NCBI GenBank assembly: GCA_016744855.1
Contig: JADGDO010000002.1
Location: 124,001 to 188,000, forward strand
DNA length: 64,000 nucleotides
Origin: Candidatus Fermentibacteraceae bacterium
Lineage (GTDB): Bacteria; Fermentibacterota; Fermentibacteria; Fermentibacterales; JCC-6
Direction: 5' to 3'
Shown: piece after piece, positions 18,718 through 27,802 of the stretch
Layout of the letters: every line of letters begins with the position of its first letter
How positions within the stretch are numbered: position 1 is the first letter of the stretch
The notes under the pieces: model-generated
What the model saw: only the letters and a program-made list of their open reading frames with translations
What the model was told of the DNA's origin: nothing
Database searches by the model: none
Program-made: the position numbers and the translations under genes

Positions 18718-18729
18718 GACCATGTCAAC
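18715..18729. promoter_or_regulatory. operator-like dyad 2 (GTTGAC-N3-GTCAAC)
   Basis: Same half-sites as dyad 1, with CAT at the centre, extended by one base on each side (TGTTGAC and GTCAACA). It overlaps the end of the -10 box. Two identical sites indicate a dedicated dimeric regulator that is not encoded nearby. Confidence 0.6.
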
Positions 18730-18757
18730 ATAAAAGCTGCGAGAGTGAGGAGCAAAA

Positions 18758-19867
18758 ATGAAGAATCTTGATATGCCGAAACTCAAAATTGGATCCCTGT
18801 CATCCAGGCTGCCGATAATACAGGGGGGGATGGGCGTCGGCGTTTCGCTGTCAAAACTGGCCTCTGCTGTAGCAGATGAGGGTGGTGTAGGTGTTATCTC
18901 AACAGCCGCTATAGGGCGAATTGCACCGGACTCCAATCTTCCCGACTCTGAAGTTCTCAGGGGTGTTATAAGAAAAACAAGGAAGCTGACAAAAGGAATT
19001 TTCGGAGTAAACATTATGATGGCAATCTCCGATTTCAACGATCATTTGAGAGTTGCAATTGAAGAAAATGTCTCAGTAATTTTTATCGGCGCCGGTCTTC
19101 CTCTCCGAATACCTGAAATAATCTCAGTGGACCGCGCAAGATCATGCGTGACAAATCTGGTGCCGAAAATATCTTCTTCCCGGGCCGCTAGGGCCATTTG
19201 TCAATTCTGGGACAGACATTACAACATTATTCCGGACGCTATTGTTCTTGAGGGGCCGCGTGCAGGAGGGCATCTCGGCTTCTCTGAAGAGAATATCAAC
19301 AACCCGGACTTCAGCCTTGAAGCACTACTGCCTGAGGTAATAGCGACAGTTTCACGGTACGAGCAGAAGTATGGAAGAAGTATTCCTGTTATTGCTGCAG
19401 GTGGTGTCTACAGTGGAGAGGATATTCACAAGTTTCTCTCTCTTGGAGCGAGAGGAGTAAAAATGGGTACCAGATTCGTTGCAACAAAAGAGTGCGATGT
19501 TCATTCAAACTTCAAAAAGGCATACGTAGATTGCACCAAGAATGATCTTGTTATCATTAAAAGCCCAGTGGGCCTTCCAGGCAGAGCTATAAGAAGTAAA
19601 CTGTTAACTGAAGTCGCATCAGGAATAAAAAAGCCGTTGAACTGCATCTGGAAATGCCTTAAATCATGTGATCTGCAAAGTGCTCCATACTGTATAGCAG
19701 CTGCATTAAGTAACGCGAGAAGAGGAGACCTCCGCAACGGATTTGCCTTTGCAGGCGCGAATGCATTCAGAATCAATAAAATTTTATCTGTCAAAGAACT
19801 GATGAAATCTCTTACTGTTGAATTCAGAATGGCAGTTACCAATGCGGAAAAAAATGCAGATATATGA
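18758..19867 (+). CDS. nitronate monooxygenase / 2-nitropropane dioxygenase-like flavoprotein
   Basis: 369 residues, a TIM-barrel FMN enzyme. Seen: PIIQGGMGVGVS (about 19-30), GGVGVIST, GVNIMMAI, the AGGHLGF loop whose His is the usual catalytic residue (about 172), VIAAGGVYSGEDI and GARGVKMGTRF for FMN phosphate binding. Members oxidise propionate-3-nitronate or nitroalkanes; the related FabK enoyl-ACP reductases share the fold, so the substrate is uncertain. The Cys-rich C-terminal tail (CIWKCLKSC...APYC) is typical of one bacterial subgroup. It is monocistronic behind a promoter with two operator-like dyads, so probably inducible, for example by a toxic nitronate or a fatty-acid signal. 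Confidence 0.87.
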   Translation: MKNLDMPKLKIGSLSSRLPIIQGGMGVGVSLSKLASAVADEGGVGVISTAAIGRIAPDSNLPDSEVLRGVIRKTRKLTKGIFGVNIMMAISDFNDHLRVAIEENVSVIFIGAGLPLRIPEIISVDRARSCVTNLVPKISSSRAARAICQFWDRHYNIIPDAIVLEGPRAGGHLGFSEENINNPDFSLEALLPEVIATVSRYEQKYGRSIPVIAAGGVYSGEDIHKFLSLGARGVKMGTRFVATKECDVHSNFKKAYVDCTKNDLVIIKSPVGLPGRAIRSKLLTEVASGIKKPLNCIWKCLKSCDLQSAPYCIAAALSNARRGDLRNGFAFAGANAFRINKILSVKELMKSLTVEFRMAVTNAEKNADI

Positions 19868-19868
19868 A

Positions 19869-19894
19869 AGAGGGGCGGGAAATCCCGCCCCTCT
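19869..19894. terminator. hairpin between the convergent monooxygenase and OmpA genes
   Basis: A perfect 11-bp stem (AGAGGGGCGGG with CCCGCCCCTCT) and a 4-nt loop directly after the monooxygenase stop. T-runs are poor on both sides, but its position between convergent genes fits a bidirectional terminator. Confidence 0.65.
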
Positions 19895-19912
19895 CACTAT
19901 ACTTAGCTAAAT

Positions 19913-21853
19913 CTACTGAATTGGAGCAGCGAGTATTGTAAACTCGGTTCTTCTATTCAGAGCTTTGTTCTCATCAGTGTTATTCGGAACAGCAGGTCTT
20001 TCCTCTCCGTAACCTACGGTAGAGAGAGAAAGCTCGCTTACACCTTTTGAAATCAGGTAGCTTCTAACAGAGAGAGCTCTGTTTTCAGCGAGTTCCTGGT
20101 TGTACTCAGGTGAACCATCTGAATCTGTGTTTCCTGTAAGCATAACGGAAACTCCTGGATTGCTAATCAGCATCTGAGCAACACCGTCAAGAATTACTTT
20201 GGCATCAGGACGAAGATTGTGTCTTCCTGTGTCAAAATAAACATTCTCAAAGTTCAACTGGATACTGAGCTGGAAATCCTGAACTACAACTTCGCCTGCA
20301 GCCATCTCAACAGTTCTGGACTGGTTGCTATAACCGGCAGCAGAAGCTGTGAAAGTTCTGGTTGCAGCTGCACACTCGATTGCATATTCACCACTACGGT
20401 CTGTGGTGGCCTGCATATCAGAGGAGGCAGAAACGAGAGCCTCAAGAGCTTCTCCTGTTCCAGCATCTGTAACTGTACCGGAAACTGTACCCTGAACAGA
20501 CATAAGAGCAAAGTCTCTTGTAATGTTTTCATCTGATGGAATGTCAATCATCTCTGTAGCAGAGATGTATCCGTCAGCAGCAACAAGAATTGAGTATGTA
20601 TCTTCTTCAAGACTTGCTGTGTACATTCCGGAAGCAGCATTTGTACTGACACCCTGAACTTCTGATCCGGGGAAAGAAACTGATGCAGCAATAACCTCAC
20701 CTGTTGTAGCGTCAGTAACTGTTCCTGAGAGAATAGAAGGACGGGAATTAAGATCAGCCATATACATCAGGTTGATACCAACTCCGTACTTGGGAGCATA
20801 ACCGTTAGGGAAAGGAGCATATCTAGCTCTTTCCTCATCGGTCTGCGCTACGTTACTCTGGAAGTATCTGTGACCGAGATCATTGTATTCAGGGTCAAAG
20901 GAAGTAATGCAGTATGATCCTGTAACATCCATTGCAAGACCTGAATCAAATGTGAATCTGGCTCCGGGTGCGATTTGAATACAGTCATCAAAGCGCTCGC
21001 CGTCTCCCTCTTCAAACTCTCTATCAAGGAAATGACGCCACTCGAGCTCAGCAAAGAGTGTAGTTTTATTCATCGGATACTCAATGCCAGCAGCGAGACG
21101 AAGTACATTGTCTTCTACATCAATGTCTACTTCCTCTGTTGCAATAACATTGTGTGATGCATCGTATCTGCTGTCTGTGAATGAGAAATTCTGCTTGAAG
21201 TAACGATAGCCGAGATTACCATGAATGGTAACGGCATCAAGTTCCATTGTAGCAAGAAGGTCTCCACCGAAATTAACGCTACCGGAGTTCATCATGGGTC
21301 TTCTAAGCTGGAACATCGGCTCATCTGTGTTCCAGATTCCGTCCCATTCGTCACCATTATAGACGAAGTTGTTGTCTCCACCATTGTAAACAGAGAAGTT
21401 TACGGAAGGCATAATACCGAAGAAGAGCTTCTCAGCATCGGGATTGAATGTGTACTTCAAAGCAAGGCCGGCCTCACTAAAACCATCATCACCATTCCAG
21501 TCGCCTGAAGTTCCGAGTCTGTTTTCTACATCTTCTCTCTTTAACTGATTCAATAAATATGAAACTCTTCCAGCAAGCTCAAAGTGGCTGCTGGCACCGT
21601 AACCGAGAGTAATGTAGCCGGTACCGCTGTATTCAGTATCGGTAACCTCAACTTCACCTGTTGAAAATTCAGCTGTTCTCTCATCTGGAGAAATGCCCAT
21701 GAAAGAGAAGAGACCTATTGAGAGAAAACCAGCTTCAGCCGGTCTGGCATCAACAGTTCTGTTAAGCCCTCGGAGGCCCGAGTAAGATGGAAGCGCCATT
21801 ACTGACCCAGCAGTAACGAGCAGCAGTAAAAACACAAAAGATAATTTCTTCAT
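19913..21853 (-). CDS. OmpA-family outer-membrane protein with two carboxypeptidase-regulatory-like domains
   Basis: 646 residues. Signal peptide at 1-20 (cleavage after VMA), then a beta-barrel-like region to about 375. Two carboxypeptidase-regulatory-like Ig domains follow (LSGTVTDATTGEVIAASVSF near 380 and VSGTVTDAGTGEALEALVSA near 460). The OmpA peptidoglycan-binding domain covers about 530-646 (VYFDTGRHNLRPDAK, TGNTDSDGSPEYNQ, NRALSVRSYL, NKALNRRTEF). It should link the outer membrane to the cell wall. A paralogue with the same plan is at 27803-29794. The ATG follows GGAGGGG. A TTCAC triplication lies in the leader region at 21949-21965. Confidence 0.88.
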   Translation of the reverse strand: MKKLSFVFLLLLVTAGSVMALPSYSGLRGLNRTVDARPAEAGFLSIGLFSFMGISPDERTAEFSTGEVEVTDTEYSGTGYITLGYGASSHFELAGRVSYLLNQLKREDVENRLGTSGDWNGDDGFSEAGLALKYTFNPDAEKLFFGIMPSVNFSVYNGGDNNFVYNGDEWDGIWNTDEPMFQLRRPMMNSGSVNFGGDLLATMELDAVTIHGNLGYRYFKQNFSFTDSRYDASHNVIATEEVDIDVEDNVLRLAAGIEYPMNKTTLFAELEWRHFLDREFEEGDGERFDDCIQIAPGARFTFDSGLAMDVTGSYCITSFDPEYNDLGHRYFQSNVAQTDEERARYAPFPNGYAPKYGVGINLMYMADLNSRPSILSGTVTDATTGEVIAASVSFPGSEVQGVSTNAASGMYTASLEEDTYSILVAADGYISATEMIDIPSDENITRDFALMSVQGTVSGTVTDAGTGEALEALVSASSDMQATTDRSGEYAIECAAATRTFTASAAGYSNQSRTVEMAAGEVVVQDFQLSIQLNFENVYFDTGRHNLRPDAKVILDGVAQMLISNPGVSVMLTGNTDSDGSPEYNQELAENRALSVRSYLISKGVSELSLSTVGYGEERPAVPNNTDENKALNRRTEFTILAAPIQ

Positions 21854-22028
21854 AACCCCTCCAGAAATAATGTAAATCGAAAGCTACCCTAACCTTCGAC
21901 CTGGTAACCTACTGGATTGATATTGAATCGACAATACCGTTTACTATTTCACTTCACTTCACTTCCAATTAGCTTCATTCTCAGCCTCTTTAGCTCAATA
22001 CTACAACTAAAACATGTGTGTAAATGGT

Positions 22029-22062
22029 AAAAAAAAGACCCCCGGCTCAATTGAGCCGGGGG
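22029..22062 (-). terminator. intrinsic terminator of pckA
   Basis: A perfect 24-bp palindrome (CCCCCGGCTCAA and its complement), followed on the minus strand by TCTTTTTTTT, 22 bp after the pckA stop. Confidence 0.92.
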
Positions 22063-22083
22063 CGGAGTAGCTGAGCTATGATT

Positions 22084-23742
22084 CTACTTGCCGGGGCACT
22101 CGGCAGCTATCTCGGGATTGATGTTCTGACTGCCATAAGCTTTCTCAAAGTATGAGGCGAATTCACCCGCAAGCTTCTTCGCTCTCTCTTGGTATTCTTC
22201 TCTGTTCTCCCATGTATTCCCCGGATCAAGAATTGAGCTGTCCGCAATTCCCGGGCATGACACTGGAACCAAAACTTTGAAATATGGATCAATCTTCATT
22301 TCTGTCTGCTCAATTGTACCTGAAAGACAGGCTTCAACCATTTTCCTGGTTAATGGAAGATCAATTCGGTGACCTTTTCCATATGGACCACCGGTCCAGC
22401 CTGTGTTGACCAGATAAACCTGAGTACCGTACATATCCAGTTTTCTGCCCAGAAGGTCGGTGTATGCCTCGGGGACTCTCGGCATAAAGGGCTGTCCGAA
22501 GAACCTGGAGAAAGTACTAACAGGCTCTTTGATGCCAGTCTCTGTTCCTGCAAGCTTGCTTGTGTAACCCATAAGGAACCAAAGCATAGCTTGTTCCTTG
22601 GTGAGTTTGGAAACAGGTGGGATGACACTGTTAGCATCGGCCGTAAGGAAGAGAATTGTAGAAGGATGGCCCGAAACAGATGATTCCTTGATGTTGGTGA
22701 GATACTTCAACGGATAGGAACCACGGCTGTTGGGTGTAAATGCATCATCAAAGAGATCAAAGTCTCCGTTGGGGTAAACCATTACATTTTCAACAATCGA
22801 CCCGTGATTTAGATAATTATCGTCATCATGAAAGCAAGCTGAAAAAATTTCAGGTTCCTTTTTTCTACTTAGATCAATAAGCTTTGCGTAGCATCCATTC
22901 TCAAAATTTGCTACCCCGTCATCACTCCAACCATGCTCATCATCACCGAGCAAAGCTCTGGAAGGGTCAGCACTAAGAGTTGTTTTACCTGTTCCGGAGA
23001 GACCAAGAAGGAGGGCGCAATCACCGTTTTCTCCCTCATTGGCACTGCAGTGGATTGGAAGTATTCCTTCAGCAGGCAGTAGGTAGTTCATTACTGTAAA
23101 CATCAACTTCTTGATACTTCCACAGTAAGCGCTACCAAAAACAATACCCAGACTTCTGTCAACATCCATACCAACCATCATGTTGGATGTATGCTTGAGA
23201 TCAGGGTTATCGCGCAATCTACCAGTGTATTTCTCGTGATCAAGTTTCTTATCGGGGGAAGCAAGAAGGGTAAACCCCTTGTCCTTGAAAATTGACAAAC
23301 GGGAAGCTTCCTCCGACCAGGGTCTGAACATGTTATCTGTGAACAAAGCTGTAAGAGCTTTGTCTGCAACAACCCGAACAGGAAGAGCATACTTGGGATC
23401 AGCACCGATCAGACGATCGGTAACAAATAGCTCATTGGCTTCATCAAATACCTGAAGAATGTCTTCCCATACCATGTTGAAAGTTTCTTCATCAACCGGA
23501 AGGTTATTTGGGCTAGTCCAGTCGATCGAACCTTCGCTGGAAGATCGCTTAACAATCACTGTATCCTTTGGACTCCTACCGGTAGACTCCGGCTTGGTCC
23601 ACGTGGAAAGTGCGCCACACTTCAAAACCAACACTTCTCGGCGCTCTACAGAGGATTTAATCATATCCTCTCTGGTAATATTGTTCCTGACTGAAGGACC
23701 TTTCCTGGAAAGCACACCATTAAGACTGTCCAGCAGAGACAT
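22084..23742 (-). CDS. pckA: phosphoenolpyruvate carboxykinase (ATP)
   Basis: 552 residues from the ATG at 23742, which is preceded by GAGGGGTGAA; an ATG 15 bp further upstream is disfavoured because the ribosome site lies between. Family signatures: the kinase P-loop GLSGTGKTTLSADPSR (about 248-263), GDDEHGW with the metal-binding Asp, FENGCYAKLIDLS, NSRGSYPL, and the C-terminal VNTGWTGGPYGKGHRIDLPLTR. It interconverts oxaloacetate plus ATP with PEP, CO2 and ADP in the cytosol, serving gluconeogenesis or, in anaerobes, CO2 fixation toward C4 acids. Monocistronic, with its own promoter and terminator. Confidence 0.96.
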   Translation of the reverse strand: MSLLDSLNGVLSRKGPSVRNNITREDMIKSSVERREVLVLKCGALSTWTKPESTGRSPKDTVIVKRSSSEGSIDWTSPNNLPVDEETFNMVWEDILQVFDEANELFVTDRLIGADPKYALPVRVVADKALTALFTDNMFRPWSEEASRLSIFKDKGFTLLASPDKKLDHEKYTGRLRDNPDLKHTSNMMVGMDVDRSLGIVFGSAYCGSIKKLMFTVMNYLLPAEGILPIHCSANEGENGDCALLLGLSGTGKTTLSADPSRALLGDDEHGWSDDGVANFENGCYAKLIDLSRKKEPEIFSACFHDDDNYLNHGSIVENVMVYPNGDFDLFDDAFTPNSRGSYPLKYLTNIKESSVSGHPSTILFLTADANSVIPPVSKLTKEQAMLWFLMGYTSKLAGTETGIKEPVSTFSRFFGQPFMPRVPEAYTDLLGRKLDMYGTQVYLVNTGWTGGPYGKGHRIDLPLTRKMVEACLSGTIEQTEMKIDPYFKVLVPVSCPGIADSSILDPGNTWENREEYQERAKKLAGEFASYFEKAYGSQNINPEIAAECPGK

Positions 23743-23788
23743 TTTTTCACCCCTCATTGGTTACTGTTTCAATTATTAAGAACCACGA

Positions 23789-23797
23789 ATAATACCA
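23789..23797 (-). promoter_or_regulatory. extended -10 promoter element of pckA
   Basis: On the minus strand TGG-TATTAT (TG extension plus a 5/6 -10 box), about 50 bp before the pckA ATG. The -35 region is poor, as is common for extended -10 promoters. Confidence 0.4.
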
Positions 23798-23874
23798 GAG
23801 TTCTCTTCAGGAAGAAAGTGCCCGGAACAGATTCTATTAGTTATGTTTGATAAATATTCAAGAATGGAGTTTTT

Positions 23875-25161
23875 TTGAAAGCAAAGTATACATCGGCAGA
23901 AAATGCCTGGTGCCTTTACGATTGGGCTAATTCTTCTTTTGTAACCACTATTATTGCTGCAGTTCTTCCTGTATTTTTCGTGGGGGTTGTCTGTGCTTCA
24001 GGTCCTGTGACAATCAATCTTCCCGGCATTTCTTTCTCTAGCAATTCTCAATCTCTCTGGGGTTATGCAATGTCTCTTGCTGCATTTCTTGTAGCAATTG
24101 GAGCTCCTGTTTTTGGTGCAGTAGCTGACGCTGGAGGGAAAAGAAAACTTTTCCTCGGCATCATGACAGCAGTTGGTGTTGTTTCTTCAGCTCTTCTTTT
24201 CTTCAGTGGACCGGGACTGGTTGGCTATACTCTTACAATTGTGATCCTTGGACAGATAGGTTTTGCCGGTGCCAATGTTTTCTATAACTCCCTGCTGGTT
24301 TATGTAACTCCACCAGAAAGACGAAGCATCATCAGTGCGAGAGGTTTTGCCATGGGCTACCTCGGTGGAGGAATTCTATTGGCTCTGAATCTGCTAATGA
24401 TCAAACAACCCGGAATCTTCGGTATTCCGGAGGGATCCATGGCAGTTAAGTTAAGTTTCATCACGGTAGCTCTCTGGTGGGCAGGATTCTCTATTCCCCT
24501 TTTTAGGAGAGTATCCGAGGAACCAGCCTCTTCCAGGACAAATTTCAGAGCAACATTTATTGAAGGCATTAGATCTCTTTCAACAACACTAAAGAGCATA
24601 AAACAACATCGACAGGCTTTCAGATTTCTCCTTTCATTTCTTCTCTACAACGATGGCATACAGACCATTATCATGATGGCAACAGTTTTCGGTAAAGCCG
24701 AGTTGGGTCTTGGAAGCGGCCACTTGATAGCTGCACTGCTGTTAACTCAACTCATTGGTGTTCCCGGCTCAATTCTGTACGGTAGATTTGCTGCAAAAAT
24801 AGGTTCAAAGAAAGCTCTCCTCACCGGTATAGCATGCTATATCGGAGTTGTTCTGTATGCATGGAAAATGACAGAAGCCTGGCAGTTCTGGGTTCTGGCA
24901 GGGGCTGTCGGTATGTTGCAGGGAGGAGTTCAGGCTATAAGTCGATCATTCTACTCTCTTTTGATCCCGCAGGAAAGGGCTTCAGAATACTTCGGCTTTT
25001 TCTCTATATCCTCAAGATTCGCCAGCATTCTCGGTCCGCTCTTGTTTGCAGTGATCGGAGATCTTACAGGTAGTACCAGGAATTCGATAATTTCCATCTC
25101 TGTTTTCTTTATCGCCGGTGGAATCATTCTTCTTACAGTAAAGGATACCGAAAATGCATAG
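23875..25161 (+). CDS. MFS transporter, UMF1 (Atg22-like) family
   Basis: 428 residues, TTG start 6-7 nt after GGAG. The opening AENAWCLYDWANSSFVTTI is the UMF1/Atg22 signature. About twelve membrane spans can be read, with the MFS-type loop GAVADAGGKRK near residue 80 and the QGGVQAISRSFYSLLIP motif in the second half. Family members are thought to export amino acids or small solutes across the inner membrane; the substrate is unknown. Its last eight bases overlap the next gene, and a B12-radical SAM gene follows, so the three form one operon. Confidence 0.85.
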   Translation: MKAKYTSAENAWCLYDWANSSFVTTIIAAVLPVFFVGVVCASGPVTINLPGISFSSNSQSLWGYAMSLAAFLVAIGAPVFGAVADAGGKRKLFLGIMTAVGVVSSALLFFSGPGLVGYTLTIVILGQIGFAGANVFYNSLLVYVTPPERRSIISARGFAMGYLGGGILLALNLLMIKQPGIFGIPEGSMAVKLSFITVALWWAGFSIPLFRRVSEEPASSRTNFRATFIEGIRSLSTTLKSIKQHRQAFRFLLSFLLYNDGIQTIIMMATVFGKAELGLGSGHLIAALLLTQLIGVPGSILYGRFAAKIGSKKALLTGIACYIGVVLYAWKMTEAWQFWVLAGAVGMLQGGVQAISRSFYSLLIPQERASEYFGFFSISSRFASILGPLLFAVIGDLTGSTRNSIISISVFFIAGGIILLTVKDTENA

Positions 25162-25948
25162 GATTCTCAGTCTTCTTGTGGTTTCCATGTTTATACTGGA
25201 GGAAGTCCTCCACCAAAAACTGGGGAAATCGGGCAGACTCTCAACTATGCCGGCCAGCTACGATGTCTTAAAAAACAATTTTGATAAATTTGATATTCTC
25301 AGAATACTCGAATTGCTTTCACTCGGGCTACTTCTTTCAACAGCTGCCGGCAATCCAGGATCTGGACATGGCCAGCTAACTATGATACTCGTCGGTCTTC
25401 AGACTGCTCGGCTATTCGGCAGAAGAGTTCTCAGCAGGTGGTCTGTTCTGGGAGTTCTTCAAGGCATTGAAATGATTCTTCTATTGGCTTTCATTTTTGT
25501 ACCTATGAAGGCAGCATCCGGAGTAATCCATCTTTCTCCTGTATCACTCCTCGCCCTAATGGGTGGAGTTATTTACGGAATTCTTATCTCTATCTCGGCT
25601 GCATTTTCCATCTCGTACGGGATCAGATTGTTTGCAACTGAATCTTCAAACCTCTACGAAACATTCCCTCCTCTGGCAAGTTCGGAAAGCTGGTCATACA
25701 AGTTTTCAAAGTTCTCTCTTTTTTCGGGAACTGCCGGATTGGCGGGACTCTTCCTTCTTTGGGGAGTTTCACAGCTATCCGTTCTGTTTGCCATTTCACT
25801 GAGCCTGCAGTTTGCAGGCGTTCTTATCTCCCGGAAACAAACATTTAACGGCCACCACCCTATCTCGCATATCCTGTGGGGAATCTCTTTTCTACTGCTG
25901 TATTCCATGACCCTGTCAGGAATCACAACAGTATCATTGCCACTGTAA
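25154..25948 (+). CDS. integral membrane protein of unknown function
   Basis: 264 residues with about seven hydrophobic helices spread over the whole length (near 2-14, 48-64, 75-85, 100-118, 130-155, 192-215 and 240-260). I recognise no family and see no catalytic motif. A loop with SSNLYETFPPLASSESWSYKF separates helices five and six. It overlaps the UMF1 transporter by 8 bp and ends 2 bp before the B12-radical SAM gene, so it is surely cotranslated with them. It may act with the transporter or carry the radical SAM product, but neither is shown by the sequence. Confidence 0.65.
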   Translation: MHRILSLLVVSMFILEEVLHQKLGKSGRLSTMPASYDVLKNNFDKFDILRILELLSLGLLLSTAAGNPGSGHGQLTMILVGLQTARLFGRRVLSRWSVLGVLQGIEMILLLAFIFVPMKAASGVIHLSPVSLLALMGGVIYGILISISAAFSISYGIRLFATESSNLYETFPPLASSESWSYKFSKFSLFSGTAGLAGLFLLWGVSQLSVLFAISLSLQFAGVLISRKQTFNGHHPISHILWGISFLLLYSMTLSGITTVSLPL

Positions 25949-25950
25949 CA

Positions 25951-27732
25951 ATGTATAAGGTTCAACTTATTCAACTACCTCTTCACCCTGTTACAGCCTG
26001 GGAGCCCACCGGTAATATCCCACTGGCTTCTTCTATGCTAGCTGCAAGCGCAGCTCTGCCTCCAGAATCAATCTTTCCTGAAGAATTCCTGAACACAATG
26101 GGAGATGCTGCCCTTCTAGATGAATTGAAGAGAAGAAATCCTGAACTTCTGGGTGTAACCCTCTACCTCTGGAACAGAGAGCGGACAATTCATCTTTTAA
26201 ACAGCCTCAAACTCTGGAAGCCAGAGTTACTGATAGTCGCTGGTGGACCAGAAGTTACAAAAGACAACTTCCGTCTACTTCAGGAACCTTCTATTGATCT
26301 TTTCGTGGCTGGAGAAGGAGAGTCTTTTGCTGAAGATGTACTTACCCCTCCGAAACTGAGAAAGATTCTGCGTGAAGGTACAAGGCTTCTGGGCCCGGTT
26401 GTAGACACCAATCCTCCGGACAGATGGCCTGATCCATATGAAACAGGCTATCTAAAGCCTCCATTGGGTGGTTCTGTCCACATAGAAACACAAAGAGGCT
26501 GTCAGTGCCTCTGCTCGTACTGTGCCTATAGAAGAACCTCTCCTGTCCCAAGAATGATTCCCGCAGAGAAGGTTCTAAAAAAGATAAGAATGCTTCAACA
26601 AATGGGAGCAGAGGAACTTGTTTTTCTTGATCCTACCTTCAACAGTCGGCCGGATCTCTCTGAATTGCTGGGCGGAATGTCCAACTATAATCTGGAGTGT
26701 TTTGGCGAAGTTAGAAGTGATCTTCTTCTTTCGGGTTCAACTGCAGATTCTCTCGCCGCTGCCGGATTCAGCAGTCTTGAAGTAGGACTCCAGACCATGA
26801 GCAGAAAAGTGCTCCATTCAATCGGACGCGGGGGAAATCCGGAATCGATTCTTCGTGGAGCATCCCTCTTGAAAGAGAGTGGAATCACAGCAATCATGGA
26901 TCTAATACTGGGTCTTCCGGGAGACAACCCGGAAAACATAGAACTTGCTGCAGAGGAACTTGTGTCCAGGGAGCTTAATGATCAGGTACAAACCTTCTGT
27001 CTCTCAGTGCTTCCTGGTACAGAACTGAGATCTAATGCAGAGGCACTCGGAATTCAATACACAGACTCTCCCCCGTATTCACTTGTATCATCCGGAAATT
27101 ACACTCTTCAATATCTTCTAGAAACCCGCGAAAGAGTGTCGGATATTCTTGGCTACGATGCGGACCCACCATCAAGACCTGTTCTCTGTGATACTTTCCC
27201 TGGTTTGGAAGAATTCATTCCTGGAAGAGTTGAAAGAGGCGAATCGCCTTCAGTTCGTCACGGAGTACTGCACATCAAAGCTCTTGATCCCTGGAAAGAG
27301 AGAGAATCCATTCTAAGCAAGGTTCAGGCAAGAAGAGCCACAGACCCTTACTGTCCACTGGATGTCGTCATAAAGTCTCAAAAGTGCTTTCCACTGGATC
27401 TTATTGATATGATTTTGGAATTGCCCGAACCTGAATGCTACACACGAGAAAAAGCAAAGATTTACAAGGTTCCTGGTCTTATCAGACTTGCTGTGGTAAT
27501 GCCAGCTGCAACCGATCCAAACTGGCTACTTGAATGCTCTAACCTCGTTGTTACTGTTATAGAATCAGACTCTCCAGTAAGTCTTCCAGGTGGCGAGGTA
27601 GGTCTTCTTCTGAATGGTAACTATGACCTTACAAAGCTAGTTGCACTCTACTCACAGGCCCCACACCTTGTATTCTTTGCGGAGGAAAAGCTGGAAATTC
27701 TCTGGACCCTGGACGTGCTGGAACTAGGATAA
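25951..27732 (+). CDS. B12-binding-domain radical SAM enzyme
   Basis: 593 residues from the ATG at 25951, 2 bp after the previous stop; an earlier in-frame ATG lies inside that gene. Residues 1-130 match the cobalamin-binding fold of this class (LGVTLYLWN, IVAGGPEVT, FVAGEGE) but lack a DxHxxG base-on motif, as is usual for class B enzymes. The radical SAM cluster motif is C-x3-C-x2-C in GCQCLCSYC (about 190-200). FLDPTFNSRP, GLQTMSRKVL and MDLILGLPGD (about 320-330) are core barrel motifs. The C-terminal 170 residues are family-typical but of unknown role. Related enzymes methylate or rearrange unactivated carbons; the substrate is unknown. The operon ends at a strong terminator. Confidence 0.87.
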   Translation: MYKVQLIQLPLHPVTAWEPTGNIPLASSMLAASAALPPESIFPEEFLNTMGDAALLDELKRRNPELLGVTLYLWNRERTIHLLNSLKLWKPELLIVAGGPEVTKDNFRLLQEPSIDLFVAGEGESFAEDVLTPPKLRKILREGTRLLGPVVDTNPPDRWPDPYETGYLKPPLGGSVHIETQRGCQCLCSYCAYRRTSPVPRMIPAEKVLKKIRMLQQMGAEELVFLDPTFNSRPDLSELLGGMSNYNLECFGEVRSDLLLSGSTADSLAAAGFSSLEVGLQTMSRKVLHSIGRGGNPESILRGASLLKESGITAIMDLILGLPGDNPENIELAAEELVSRELNDQVQTFCLSVLPGTELRSNAEALGIQYTDSPPYSLVSSGNYTLQYLLETRERVSDILGYDADPPSRPVLCDTFPGLEEFIPGRVERGESPSVRHGVLHIKALDPWKERESILSKVQARRATDPYCPLDVVIKSQKCFPLDLIDMILELPEPECYTREKAKIYKVPGLIRLAVVMPAATDPNWLLECSNLVVTVIESDSPVSLPGGEVGLLLNGNYDLTKLVALYSQAPHLVFFAEEKLEILWTLDVLELG

Positions 27733-27753
27733 ATAAATAGTGTTTCTATAAGA

Positions 27754-27781
27754 AAGGGGGCAACCGGATGGTTGCCCCCTT
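27754..27781. terminator. bidirectional terminator between the radical SAM and OmpA genes
   Basis: A perfect 12-bp stem (AAGGGGGCAACC with GGTTGCCCCCTT) and a GGAT loop between convergent genes. The minus strand continues TTTCTT. Confidence 0.85.
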
Positions 27782-27802
27782 CCTCTGTCTGAATTATCAG
27801 AA

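Noticed and set aside
21949..21965. TTCAC triplication in the OmpA leader region
   Set aside because: A three-unit 5-bp repeat is too short to claim a function; only noted with the gene.
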